DNA from: Silene conica
Taxonomy: Eukaryota; Streptophyta; Magnoliopsida; Caryophyllales; Caryophyllaceae
NCBI GenBank assembly: GCA_029255685.2
Contig: CM055314.2
Span: 11,054,399-11,118,398, forward strand
DNA: 64,000 bases
Direction: 5' to 3'
Shown: piece by piece, positions 11,610-23,669 of the stretch
How positions within the stretch are numbered: position 1 is the first letter of the stretch
How the letters are laid out: each line of letters starts with the position of its first letter
Notes under the pieces: model-generated
Told to the model about the DNA's origin: nothing
The model's database searches: none
Seen by the model: only the letters and a program-made list of their open reading frames with translations
Translations under genes and position numbers: made by a program

Positions 11610-12844
11610 TCTTATCTATATAAATACTGAATCATTTCTCAAGTTGTGGTTACGCCACGTCATTAATCCATGCTTTAATTTTTTTTTTAATTCACTCAGG
11701 TGGGTCCCGCATAATATTTGATGATTTTCCTACACCATAACCGCCCAATATTCTATGTATTCCAAATAAATGCCTAGCCAAAATCGTAGATTCAGAAATA
11801 TTACGAACATTTTTATATAAATCATGAATTTAAATAATTAGAAATACACATTATCTGCGTGATAATTAGACAACAATTTAAAACAAGATTAAAATAACGT
11901 AATATTAATATACAACCATTTCCAATTTCCTAATACGAGACAATTTAAATAATTAGAATTATTTAAATTAGACAACAATTTAAATAATTAGAATATTATG
12001 ATTAATAGCAATTTACAACAATAAAAAACCGAACATACAAAATTTAAAACAATATTAAAATAACGTAATATTAATATACAACCAGGAAAAATGTACAAAT
12101 TCAAATATTGTACGAAAATCAAATTATAAACAACACCGTTAAAACTAAAACTTAAAATCAAATATATTCGATATTATAAACTCCTCCACAATTTTCTGTC
12201 CTTATCGGAGGATCCAAAACGAATCATTCATTAAAAAATTAAAAGCCTTCTTATTGAATGATCATGAGACTTTCACGGGAATGGTAACACGGATTCCTAT
12301 TTTTCAATTATATCCGACAATCAAAACAATTGGCTGAATACCGTAAAACCATTTCATAGAAATTCATTGATGTCTTCTTTTTATAAGGCAAATCGACTTC
12401 AATTTTAGAAGAATTTGAATCGTCAGAGAAAAAATCAATTAATAAAAACAATATAAAAAAAATTAAAAAAATTAATTTTAAAAACCATGCCTATATGTTA
12501 CTGATTATGTACTTTACAAAAATCAATATAGGCATGCTGTATATGCATAATATACATGTACAAGCAAATTGTTATTAAATATAATTAAATAGTTTTAGTA
12601 AAAACAAAAGTATTTAATAATAAATTGTTTTAGTAAAGACAAGGATTACGAAATACTTACATATTTTGGTACTCAATTTAATGTGCTAAATTTTATTTAA
12701 AACATGCATTTTAACGTATTATCAATATAATAGAAATTGAATGCAAAATATTCACGTATTATTGACACTATTCGGTAATATTAATTATCCACCACATTTT
12801 TTCTAAAAATATACCCGTGTAATTTTGCACGGGTTTAAAACTAG
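11610..12844 (+). mobile_element. Non-autonomous Helitron
   Basis: The 5' end TCTTATCTATATAAATAC (11610) nearly matches that of the Helitron at 9995. The 3' hairpin CCCGTGT...GCACGGG (12814-12833) is followed by TTTAAAACTAG (end 12844) and T. No coding sequence. A separate hairpin CCCGTGAATATCACGGG (11582-11598) lies just before the 5' end in the short spacer 11505-11609 and may mark a different, older element end. Confidence 0.65.
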
Positions 12845-13196
12845 TTTATTATTGTAAATGTTTAATTTGTGAATAACTTATATGAAGTATTCCTTCCCTA
12901 TATAAGTAAGCTCGACAGAGGGAGCGGTTTTTTAAAACTAAAGCTAGTACAGTCCAATTTTTCAATTCCGTATTGATAGGCAAAGTAAAATGAGAATAGT
13001 TTGGTTGTATGGAAGCGAAGACATAGTTCTGAAGTTCGATTAACTGTGGTCTTATGGAAAATTTTGATTCCATATAAAGAAGTATAGAACATGAATCTTT
13101 ACTCTATTGTCGTCCCCTATTTTTAAATGATATTTTTCATGAACATCCCCAACTTGTGATGAACAACCTTAACCAACTGTTGTATATACTCCAATA
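12845..13196 (-). repeat. Probable 3' LTR of the old copia element
   Basis: On the minus strand the purine tract GAGGAGGGG (about 13197-13206) is followed by TATTGGAGTATATAC, close to the TGTTGGAGTATATAC start of many copia LTRs. A TATA-like CTATATAAG (minus: CTTATATAG) lies near 12900. The far end is not defined and is placed where the Helitron ends. Without the 5' LTR it cannot be confirmed. Confidence 0.4.
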
Positions 13197-14620
13197 CCCC
13201 TCCTCAAGTCGGAGGGTGTGGGTAACATCCCCAACTTGTGATAAAGAACAGTATGTTGAGGACCAACCAGAGACTTGGTGAGGATATCAGCAGGTTGCAC
13301 TTTGGTAAGAATATAAGATAAACTTATCAACCCAGATTGCAATTTCTCACGAACAAAATGACAGTCCAAATCAATGTGTTTGGTTCTTTCATGAAAAACT
13401 GGATTTTTAGCAATATGTAGTGCAGCCTGACTGTCACACTTGATTGGAATAGGTTCTGTATTTGGCACTTCCAACTCTGTAAGAAGTCTGCTGAACCATG
13501 CTAGTTCTGCAGTAATGCGTCTAAGTGACCTGTATTCTGCTTCAGCAGAAGAAAGTGAAACAGTTTGTTGTTTCTTTGATTTCCATGAAATAAGAGAGCC
13601 ACCCAAGAAGACTAGCAAATCACTGACAGATCTTCTTGTATGAGGACATGTTGCCCAATCAGCATCACAAAAATCTTCTAGTAAATAATCTGTTGTATTA
13701 TTGAGGAAAATACCTTGAGTAACATCCTTGGTTACATATCTGAGAACATGTAAAGCTGCAGCCATGTGTTTATCTCGAGGAAAAGCCATAAATTGACTCA
13801 GAAATTGGACAACAAAAGCAATATCAGGTCTGGTGTTGGTCAAATAATTTAATTTTCCAACAAGTTTTATATAATCTGATGGGTTATTAATGAGATCACC
13901 AAACTCAATATCCAATTTAATGCTTGGATCCAATGGAGAAGAGACTGGTTTGTTATCCTTGCAACCAAAATCCCTAAACAACTCACTTGCAAATTTCCTT
14001 TGGGTAATAACCATTCCATGCTTTGTTGTGATGAATTCCATACCCAAAAAATAATTGACTGCACCTAGATCTTTTATCTTAAAGGTGTTGTCAAGGAAAT
14101 GTTTTAATTTTGAAATCTCTGCAGAATTATCTCACATGACTAAAATGCCATCCACATAAACAGCAACAAATACCACTGTGCCAGCAGTCTTCTTAATGAA
14201 CAGAGAGTAGTCATTAAGGGACTGCTTATAACCTTTGGATTTAAGAGTTTGACATAACTTAGCATTCCATTGTCTGGATGCTTGCTTTAAGCCATATAGA
14301 GACTTTTCCAACTTACATACAATATTTTTGCCTTGAACTTGTAAACCCGAAGGAACCTTCATATAAACTTCTTCATCTAAATCACCATGTAAAAAAACAT
14401 TGTTGACATCTAACTGAGTAATGACCCATCATTTCTTCACTTCTACCGCAACCATAGTTCTAATGGTTGTCATTTCAACAACTGGTGAAAAAGTTTCTGT
14501 ATAGTTAATGCCTTTCTTCTGAGTATATCCCTCAAGAACCAAGCGAGCTTTGTATCTCTCAATACTGCCATCAGAATTATGGTTAACTTTGAAAACCCAC
14601 TTGCAACTTGAAAGAGATGG
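13169..14620 (-). pseudogene. Old copia: reverse transcriptase and RNase H region
   Basis: Recognisable copia pieces: [14 protein letters not shown] and a YVDG version of the YVDD catalytic box (reverse transcriptase); NYLTNTRPDIAFVVQFLSQF; then RNase H with SWKSKKQQTVSLSSAEAEYR and the C-terminal HIDLDCHFVRE and ILTKSL motifs. Broken in several places. Confidence 0.85.
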
Positions 14621-14829
14621 ACTTTTTACCAGGAGGCAAATGAAATAAAGTCCAAAGTATTGTTGGCATCTAATGCTTTGAATTCAGCAGATATAACATC
14701 TTGCCACTCATGAAAGATTGAAGCTTCTGCATAAGTGCTTGGTTCTTGGACAAGAAAAGGCGAAGAATGGTGAACAATAGCAGTATGCATAACAGATAAA
14801 CAAGTAGCAGGAGAAAAAGATGTAATGCA

Positions 14830-15960
14830 TAAAGAAGTTAAAGTATAATCACAAGTATCATTGAGGATTGCATTGCAATGTTTGTCAGGAAGTTTGTGAA
14901 CATAATCATAAAGATAATTAGGAGGTCTAGATGATCTAGTAGACTGTCTAACCACAGGAACAAGAACAGAATGAGAAGGAGTAGATGTATGAGAAGAAGA
15001 AGGAACATCTTGAGACCTATTAAGGCTATCTTGATGTGTGCTAAAAACTGAGCATCATTGACATGATTAGGGATAAAAGAGCAAGAATTAGCTTTGACAT
15101 ATGGAAAAATAGATTCATGAAATACAGCTTCTCGGGAGTCAAAAACAGTATGAGTGTCCAAATTAAGTAACTTGTACGCTTTCTTACCAAAAGGGTAACC
15201 AAGAAAAATACTAGGAATGGCCCTAGGAGAGAACTTATCTCTTCCAGATTTGGGAGGAGTAGCATAGACTAAACATCCAAAAGGTCTTAGATGACAGAGG
15301 TCAGGGACTTTGCCAAATAAAACTTGATAAGGAGACAAAAAAAATGCAGAGTTTTTAAAGGTAATCTGTTGATAATATATGTAGCAGTAAGTATGCAATC
15401 AACCCAGTATTTGGTGGGTAAATGAGACTGAAACTTTAATGCTCTAGCTACTTCTAATAAATGCTTGTGCTTCCTCTCAACAACACCATTTTGTTGAGGG
15501 GTATGAAAACAGGAATTTCGATGTAAAATGCCCTTGCTGTGAAGAAAATCAGATGTAGCATGACTAGTTCCTAATTCAAAAGCATTGTCAGATCATATGA
15601 TTTTGACCTTCTTATCAAACCGAGTTTCAACCATTGCAAGGAAAGTTTTAAGAAAAACAAATGCATTACTCTTACATGACAACAAATAAATCCAAGTACA
15701 TCTTCTAAAATCATCCACGATAGTTAAAAAATATTTATAACCATTATATGTGGGTGTATGATAAGGACCCCAAAGATCTATATGAATCAACTCAAAAGCA
15801 CTGTGAGAAATAGAGGAACTAGTAGTAAAAGAAAGTCATGTTGTCAGGCTTTGGCACATATAGAGCAAGAAATCAACTCAGTTTCATTACATGAAGAAAG
15901 ATTACATAGTTGTAGCATTTTGAGCTCGTGTACAAGTAGATGACCTAATCTTATATGTCA
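14830..15960 (-). pseudogene. Old copia: integrase region
   Basis: The integrase core start HIDLWGPYHTPTYNGYKYF and TIVDDFRRCTWIYLL is visible around 15,700. The C-terminal segment PFGCLVYATPPKSGRDKFSP with IFLGYPFGKKAYKLL lies around 15,150-15,300. Broken in several places. Confidence 0.8.
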
Positions 15961-17090
15961 CATGTGAATCTAAATCCTCAAACTGTTGAGTGGGATGCAG
16001 CAAGTAAAGATCATTATGGTTTCTACCAAGGACCAAGTGCCTCTTGGAAGAGCCCCTCAAGTAACAAATACTAGGTGTAAAACTAACCACTGAATTGAGT
16101 TGTTTAGTTAACTTACTGATGGATAACAAATTAAACTTGAAGCAAGGAACATATAACATATTTTCCAATTCAAGGAAAACAAACTATTTACAAGAACTGT
16201 ACCAATAATATCTATGAGCACAACATCACCACTTGACAAAGAAATAGAATGAGGCTTATTTAAAGATCTAAAATCAGAAAAGAGAACTTTATTGGAACAC
16301 GTGTGATCACTAGCACCTGTATCTAAAATCCAAGTATTAGAATATGCATTGAAACAGTATGGAGAAGAAAGCTGCATAGATTGAAGAGAGAAACCACCTT
16401 CAAAATTGGCAGAAAAAGCAGGTCTAGAATCAGAAGGACCAAAATTGAAAGGATCAGAAGAAGAAGAAGAAGAAAAAGAAGAAGGATGATTATATTGAAG
16501 CTTATTGTCATTTGAATTAAACTGAGTACTGAAAGAAGGATCAGAATGATTTTGATTGTCTTCATAAGCTCCTAAGATATCATCTTGATCAAAGAAAGCA
16601 TTCCCAACAAATCTTCTGTTACGATTTTGCAAATGATAACACATATTGGTATAATGACCAGGTTTATTGTAGTATGTGCAGAATCTTGAAGTGAAATTCT
16701 GGTTTTGTCCTTGTGAGTTCTTGTTCTTCTGATCATTGACCGGTAGACTAGTAGCTTGATTGTCTCCTCTAGAAGAATTATTATTGCCCCTTTTGAAATT
16801 TTGTCCTTGAGTTTGGCTAGAATTATATCCTGGCTTATGCTGATGATTTTGATTGTTGTAGTTTTGAGTATAATGTCTTGGTTGTAGACTATTATTGCCT
16901 CTTTGGAGGAAAATTCTTCGCATAAAGAGCTGATAAACCAGGTTGGAAATGAACTGTTGTATGAATCTCTCTTTGACCTTTTTCTTGAAATAGATTATTG
17001 TATATCAATGATAGTTTTGGTAAAGGATTCTGCATCAGAATAGTACCTCTGACTACAGAAAAATAATCATTAAGACCCAATCAGAATAGT
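15902..17090 (-). pseudogene. Old copia: gag C-terminal half and protease region
   Basis: Contains gag MGLNDYFSVVRGTILMQNPL (about 17,050), a Q/N-rich linker, a CCHC-like knuckle (CTYYNKPGHYTNMC), the protease motif WILDTGASDHTC and a gag-pre-integrase segment (MENMLYVPCFKFNLLSISKL). The gag N-terminal half is missing at the junction with the Tat LTR. Confidence 0.8.
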
Positions 17091-17093
17091 TCT

Positions 17094-17518
17094 TGTTTCC
17101 ACTAGAATGTTCTTGCAGAGTATGTTCCGTGTTACAAGTATTTCTAGGGTTCTCTCTAAGTGTTTTGTGTGCTAAGTTTGTGAATGAATCCACAATGTAC
17201 AATGTTTTACATATTTATAACACTCCTTTCCTATGGACCGTTGGATCAAGCTATTATCCAACGGATCCTTTTTCCTTTCTTTATCTTCTTTTGGCTTCTT
17301 TCCTCTTGCTCCTTTTTCTGGGTAGAACTGAGTGTGTGGCTATTTTGGGGAAGTATCGAGCCTTGCTCCTATAGCTTTTCCTTCTTCCTCGTTTTCGCTG
17401 CACGCCTTCCTTCCCTTATACTCTTCTTCTCTTGTTGACCTAGCCCCCTTTGTACAATCTGCCCAGTTGTGTGATGCCACGTGTCGACATGCAAAATAGT
17501 CAATTTTGAGGTATAACA
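17094..17518 (-). repeat. 3' LTR of the Tat-lineage element
   Basis: The plus strand starts TGTTTCCACTAG and ends GAGGTATAACA, so the 425-base block has TG...CA ends. The interior side abuts a purine tract and the outer side abuts copia gag. The five bases outside it (GTTCT, 17089-17093) should be the target duplication and should recur after the 5' LTR outside the window. Confidence 0.6.
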
Positions 17519-17533
17519 TTAGCCCCCAGTTCT
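17519..17533 (-). promoter_or_regulatory. Polypurine tract of the Tat-lineage element
   Basis: On the minus strand AACTGGGGGCTAA directly precedes the TGTTATACC start of the 3' LTR, as expected for the plus-strand primer of reverse transcription. From 17,534 to about 17,860 no gene is seen; this should hold the promoter and 5' UTR of the antisense gene. Confidence 0.6.
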
Positions 17534-17859
17534 TGCATGAATGTGTTGATGCGAGAACTCCTGCAGCTTCTGGATCCAGGATCTGGACACGGGCTTCGGT
17601 TAGAGACTTCGGGCAGAGTTTTCAGGCGGGGAACATGGATGGGACATATATCGGTTTTTGGCCAGAACTTTCTTTTAATGCCCCCCAACCACTTGCCAAC
17701 TGTCACCCACCCTAAAATTTCGAATTTTAAAAATTTACTCCCCTATTAGTAACTTCCCCACTTTTCACTTATTACTTTTTACCTTTTACCCTTTCACTCC
17801 TCTCTCTTCCGAACTTCCATCTTCCCCAACCGCTCTCCTTCTCCGTTCTTCTTCCCAGT

Positions 17860-18090
17860 TAAGGTAACCGCCCTTCTTTACGATCTTCTCCTTGCTTTCA
17901 TTTAGATGGCTCCAAATTTATTCTCTTCCCGATCTTTGTTAAAGAAGGGATTTTTTCCATTTTAACGAAGAGGTCGACTTTGTTGTCCCTAAACCGGGTC
18001 AGATGGCCGATGGCTGTCGCCCCGGTTGGACCGCTTTTTACTTGTACCCGTTCTCTTTGGGGTTATCTTTCCCCTTTCCTGCACTCGTGC
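17860..18090 (+). pseudogene. Tat antisense gene, first part
   Basis: On the plus strand, opposite to the element, an ATG at about 17,906 follows a TTTCATTTAG acceptor-like site, and a matching AAGGTAACC donor-like site lies near 17,862, suggesting an intron in the 5' leader. The end of this part reads WTAFYLYPFSLGLSFPFPAL, typical of the plant family Pfam calls putative gypsy type transposon (Transposase_28), found mainly in such elements. The gene is interrupted here by the element inserted at 18,091 and resumes at 50,906. Function unknown; broken. Confidence 0.5.
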
Positions 18091-19186
18091 TGTAACACCC
18101 CGATTTATTAAGGAGCCTTTAGCAAGACATCCTCAGTAAATTGAGCTGTTACCTTCTCGGAATATCCGAGGCAGTGAATAACAAAGTAAATCGAACCAAA
18201 GTACTTTATATAAGGACTGATAAAATTTAAACTTTGGTGTTACAAAAAAAACTACACAGTGGAATTAAAATACAACTGATAACTACAAAGTATGTGATCT
18301 ACATCTAAGTCGGTCCATCCAAGAGCTCACGCCATCCCATGCTCCCACAACACCATCTTTCCCGTCAAAACTGCTCCCCATCACGGATCATCACAGGTGT
18401 CACACGAATACACAGGGTCAACCACGAGGTTGAGTAGAGGAAAAGTAAACAACCAAACATTACTCTAAATAGAAGGTCAAACATCTCCACTCCGAATCAC
18501 AAGGCCCATTATTCTCCGCACCGCTCACAAGGCCCATTAACTCCGCACCGATCACAAGGCCCATTAACTCCGCACCGATCACAAGGCCCATTAACTCCGC
18601 ACCGATCACAAGGCTCATTAACTCCGCACCGATCACAACGGCCATTAACTCCGCACCGATCACAACGCCCAAATCTCATCACCTCATATCGTATCACAGC
18701 AATATATAAACAAATAACACAATATTCCAAATCATATGATAATGTAAAATAATCATGCTTAACATCAATCAACCAAGTAATTAATCATCGAAGTAATTAA
18801 TCATCGTTACATGTGCAGTAATTCCCCTACCTGAAATAGCAGAGATGCAGATAAGTCCAAAGCTCGCTAGAAATGTTCCACGCGAAAACCGCTACCTAAA
18901 CACGTATTTATAACGAATCAATAAACTTCCCGAACCCCATAACAAAACACACTTACTAAAAATAGAAACCTTCCATAAATGAAAATTTTCCATAAATAGA
19001 AACTTCCCAAAATAGAAACCTCCATTACTTACTAATTTCCCGACTCGTAACTTTAATTAATACGAACAAGGCCAACACAAATAAAAGATAAAGTAATAAA
19101 ACAATATTAGTAATACTAATAACCATATACTAATAACCATACTAATAATAATAATAAGACATAAAAATGTTAACAATAATAATAAC

Positions 19187-19228
<42 letters not shown>

Positions 19229-20436
19229 CAATCACACAATCGTGACCCACCAACACCAAACATACATACTACTTACGCTTATTACGCTCAACCGTGACTA
19301 AACAACAACCCTTACAAATCGAACATGGCTGACAGCCACCCTAGACGCTAGCCCCCGCACCAACTGCGACCACCGACATCCCTGCTGGCACCACCAGGCT
19401 CGCCCCTGAGCCACGGTGGTTCCAGAGGGAAGATCAACGGCCATCGATATCGGCCACCACCACCGCTCGTCGGTAACAAACCCAGCACCCCCACAACCTC
19501 TGTTTTTACTATGCGACGGACACCTGAACGAAAACCAACGCAGACACGACATAGACCACCTAATCCCACCGTGGTAACTACCCCTCAAACACCCAGACTA
19601 CCACCAACCTAAGACCCGCATTACCCAGAAAAAACATGAACAGGAACTCCCCAAAAACAACCACGAACACCGCGCGCTCAAACGCTCTATTCTGTAACGG
19701 AAAAAGGACGACTCTGGTACGGTGGTAAACTGCCTTCGAGGGAGGCCCTAGGCGGTCAACGACGCCACCAATTATGGTTAAAACACGACTACTAACACCC
19801 TAGATCTATAATATACGAAGATTAGAAGTCATGGGTGTACACACAAGATGATAAACAACGAGTAAGAACGGAGGGACAAATAGAAAACTCGAAACTCAGT
19901 TAACATACCTTAAGTCACGGCCAAATCGAACCACCCTAGGCCGCTCTAAACCCACCGTGTGAACCTCCCCTGGAATCCCTGATGTGTCGGCAGCAAGTGT
20001 GAGGTGGTAGAATGTTGATTAGGTTAAAATTAGGTTAGGGGTGGGGGATGAAATGTCACGGTAGGGTGGGGGCTGTGTGTTTGTGTTTGTGTTTGTGTTA
20101 GAGACGAGATGTGGGCTGCTTCAAAAATAACACACATTTCAAGGCCCAAAACAGGTGTGTGCCCAAAGATCCCGAGTTCAACCCCCACCAACAACATATA
20201 AAATATCAACAGTTATATTCGTTATGTGATAACCTAATTATTGAATATAATACTAACGTTCAAATACGACCAATACGTCAATATACACAATAGATATCAT
20301 AATGAAGTATTACACCAATAATATATAAAATATAACCCGCATTCGATAATTTAATTATCGAATATAATTGATCAAATATTATCAACATCTTCATAACCAT
20401 ATAAATTAATTATCGATAAAAATACGAGGTATTACA
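18091..20436 (-). repeat. Left (3') LTR of the coding-free element
   Basis: Begins TGTAACACCCCG and ends CGAGGTATTACA. It contains a 27-bp minisatellite, a (TAA)n run near 19,190-19,228 and a GC-rich block (19,320-19,600) whose long frames are not genes. Next to it (20437 onward) the minus strand reads TTTAAGGAGGGAAGAC, a good polypurine tract. Confidence 0.85.
18487..18669. repeat. 27-bp minisatellite in LTR
   Basis: About seven copies of a 27-base unit with core ACTCCGCACCGATCACAAGG. The sister array in the right LTR is at about 48,983-49,165. The core ACTCCGCACCGATC is shared with the minisatellite of the Tekay LTRs. Frames across it give nine-residue repeats because 27 is divisible by three; they are not genes. 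Confidence 0.85.
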
Positions 20437-23400
20437 GTCTTCCCTCCTTAAATTGAACTTCGTACCGAAGTTCACTATCCCATGACCAACAACCTGGTTA
20501 CTAAGCACATAACGAACACCTGATGTAGTACCATTCAACATCTCAAGCACTCTTAAACACGAAATGTTACATTCTACCCTCGTTAAGAAAACCTTGTCCC
20601 CAAAGTTCAACGTATGACTAATTTAAAGGGGGTACTTCACGACACACAAAAAAAAATGTATAACATAAGTAATCAAGATTATCAAGTATATGCAAACAGA
20701 AACACATGACATACCAATTAGCCATATCATCATAGATCATTAAGATTTTACAAAGTTTGACATGCAACAGAAACACATGACACTTAAAGAACCACGATAT
20801 AGTGCATCACAGAAGAAATCAGGATTTCCAAGTATAGTCAATCTTCGTCAGACAACCACGGCATATAAATTTGAAATATCATAAATGTAAGATTTTACAA
20901 TCCTACCCTCCTTAAAACATGGTTACGTCCCCGTAACCCCACTATAAAATTTCCAGCTCATCACCCCGTCTTACTCATTACTCTATCTCATAAAATCCTA
21001 CTCCAAGCAAACAAGTATCGCACTCATCGTCGCATCTAAGACCATAGACAAGGGGGTGAGTGAACTGGCGGAAATAAGCCGCAACTCAATACTTCCATTT
21101 CGATATCGATTTCAACTCCGAATATAACTCAATAACCCAGGTCACACGGGACCGTACACACAGTATGGCACAACGGCCTAACAACTCATAACTCAATGCC
21201 AGTAACCAATCTTTCCTCCCAATTCAATATCAATGTTATCACATATTCCATTAAAGGAACTGCTCAACACTTAGAGCGTAAAACTCTAAGCTACTCACCC
21301 ACGAGTAGGGATGGCAATGGGTAGGGTCTGGGTAGGGTCCGGCAAGACCCGACCCGACCCGGCCTAAAAATCCTTAGACCTATACCCGACCCATACCCGG
21401 CAGGGTCTGAAATCAATGGACCCATACCCGACCCTAACGGGTCTGGGTCTGGGTAGGGTCTACCCTAGGGTCCAACGTTTTTTAACGAATCCTTCGATAA
21501 AATGTACCAAGGTTCAAATTAAATTACAAAGTCTTAATTAAAGTATTACAAAGTCTTAGGAAAAATTCTTAAATCTCTTACAAATTACAAATAACAAACA
21601 CAAAGAAATTGTTTGAATTATGATTTTAGTTTTTTAATTGGGAAAGTGAGGACAGGAGGCTGGGAGGCTGGGATTCCTCGGAACGTAAGTTGACTAGTTG
21701 ATTTATGATTTTAATTTTTTTTCTTTTTTTTTCTTTTTTTTTTAAATACACGGGTCCACGGGGCGGGGCGGGTCTCAATAGTTAGACCCAGACCCGACCC
21801 TACATTTTTTATATTGGACCCATACCCGACCCATACCCGAGCGGGTCCCAAATATTCAAACCCATACCCGACCCATTAGGGTCCGACCCTAAGGGTCTTG
21901 GTTGGGTACCCGACCCGCTGCCATCCCTACCCACGAGCCCAGGTCAAAGAATACGACAACTCGATAAAATACTGAACTGCAAACTCAAACTCAAAACAAA
22001 ACCAACCATGGCCTTTGTTCCAAACTCATGAGTAACTCAATCTCATCCACCCAATCTCAATAGCACTTACCTTCCAAGTTCATTGACATACTTGTATGTA
22101 TACTTACAATTCCCCAGTTCATAAAATAAGGATCTGGACGCTATACAAACCAACCTAATACAAAACCATTATGCATAAACAACTAATCAATTACCACAAG
22201 CCTACCCATCTCACAACTCAACCCGTCTTACAAACAAAAGGATTATTTTATCAATAGGAGAAGTAACTACCAAAATAAAGGAACAATTACAAATTTCAAC
22301 TCAAAGAAGTACACATAAGAAATCTATAGCAATTGTCATGCAAACATATATTGACTCGAGCGATAACAAGAGTACTAGGATCGGTAGAAACCATGTTACG
22401 TAGTAAGGCAGAATCAGGGTAGCTAACACTCACATACCTTTGAAATTTTTACCACAAATTTAATATATTTACAACAAATTAAACAATCAAGAAGCTCATA
22501 GTTCATACTCGACAAATTGGAATGTTTCATGCTCTTAGCCACACTATAGAAGTAGAATCATATTTTAGAAAAGACATAGAGCAAAATTAATTAACGTAGT
22601 GAAACATGGAACATTGACATATTTCACAAGGTATACACAAATCATAGACTTACATGACCGTTTAACATTCTCAGATATCAATAAGTTAACAAAAATCACT
22701 TAGGTACATTTCCCGTCCACTCACATTACATCATTTATCATGAAACTATTACTATATACGACTTGCAAAATAAGGGTTTTATACAAGGCGCAGCAATTAA
22801 CATTCAAGTGGATTTCACCGACACATAGCTACAAAATAGTCATATTGCAAACAATCACAATAATTATCAAACATCAAGCTTTATCCTGATTTATCACTTT
22901 GAAAATATTTTGAAATGTTTGAAACATTGAAAGGGTAGCTTGTGACAATTTATAAACACGAATCAAGGACAATTTTACAAGTTATAGATCGAATCAAGAC
23001 TACACGGAGACATTCTGACTGTCCTTTACTAAAACATTGTTCTTGTAGTTCATGAATTATGAAAACAAAATTAACGATAAAAGTAAACGAATTCACCAGA
23101 CTAGTACTTCCATAAATCATATGTCAACAATTGATAATTCAACACATCGTGATCAGGTCCTAATATAACAATATGCAATTCACTGTATGGTATAACAATA
23201 TACTTGAAAAGTTATAAAGATTATAATCACAGGGAACTAGACAGAGATAAACCATCAATATACGAAAGAACATCGACAATATTCACATTGTTCAAATAAT
23301 CACAATTACATATAACCATTAGATTACTATATCATGCTAATAAGCTTACCAGTTAAATTTCATTCTGCCACTTGGCAAGACTCTTCTCAGATAATCATAC

Positions 23401-23669
23401 TTTTGACATCACATACGAGCAGCACATAATTATTTTGTGGTCGTAATACTAGACATATAATTGAAACGATTCTATATTAAACTTAACGAAATAAACAAGG
23501 TTACGCTATCATATAGTGAGGGTTCATACTCATACCATACGCCTACTGTTCATGTTACTAAGGCCATATCAGGATGTCACGTGGTCACATCACATAATTC
23601 ACATTTGATTAAACTTTTATATGGAACTTTCATATCTCACAACTTCACCAACTAAACATTTTGCAGCCA
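20437..23669 (-). other. Interior of the coding-free element, 3' side
   Basis: No gag, protease, reverse transcriptase or integrase motif on either strand. The first 140 bases are similar to the LTR edge of the Tekay element (CCTTAAATTGAACTTCGTAC..., then AAATGTTACATTCTACCC). The rest is AT-rich and interrupted by a hAT MITE. The Athila element is inserted at its right end. Confidence 0.6.
21306..21929. mobile_element. hAT-type MITE with GGGTC-rich interior
   Basis: The ends are TAGGGATGGCA and its reverse complement TGCCATCCCTA. The 8-bp target duplication CCCACGAG (21298-21305, 21930-21937) is exact, as expected for the hAT superfamily. Both flanks of the interior are made of many degenerate GACCCGACCC/GGGTCTGGGTAG units, in opposite orientation on the two sides, so the element can fold back on itself. 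No coding capacity. Confidence 0.85.

Larger units (their letters stand above)
12845..17093 (-). mobile_element. Ty1/copia LTR retrotransposon, old fossil, 3' part
   Basis: The minus strand carries, from right to left, the gag C-terminal half, protease, integrase, reverse transcriptase and RNase H, then a purine tract and a short 3' LTR. The domain order (integrase before reverse transcriptase) is that of Ty1/copia. It is broken in many places (more than five), so it is the oldest element of the stack. The 5' LTR and gag N-terminus are absent here: the sequence is cut inside gag at 17093/17094 by the LTR of the Tat element, so the missing part is expected beyond the right end of the window. 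Confidence 0.8.

Noticed and set aside
18487-18669. CRISPR-like array
   Set aside because: Regular units but no unique spacers; plant nuclear LTR minisatellite.
18460-18772. Minus-strand repeat protein reading (GLVIGAELM / CDRCGVNGP)
   Set aside because: It is a 27-bp minisatellite inside an LTR; the open frame follows from the period being divisible by three.
19298-19588. Frames in the GC-rich block of the coding-free LTR
   Set aside because: Present in both LTRs, low complexity, no family match.
21306-21930. Interstitial telomere-like GGGTC/GACCC repeats
   Set aside because: Not the plant telomere unit TTTAGGG; the block has hAT ends and an 8-bp duplication.
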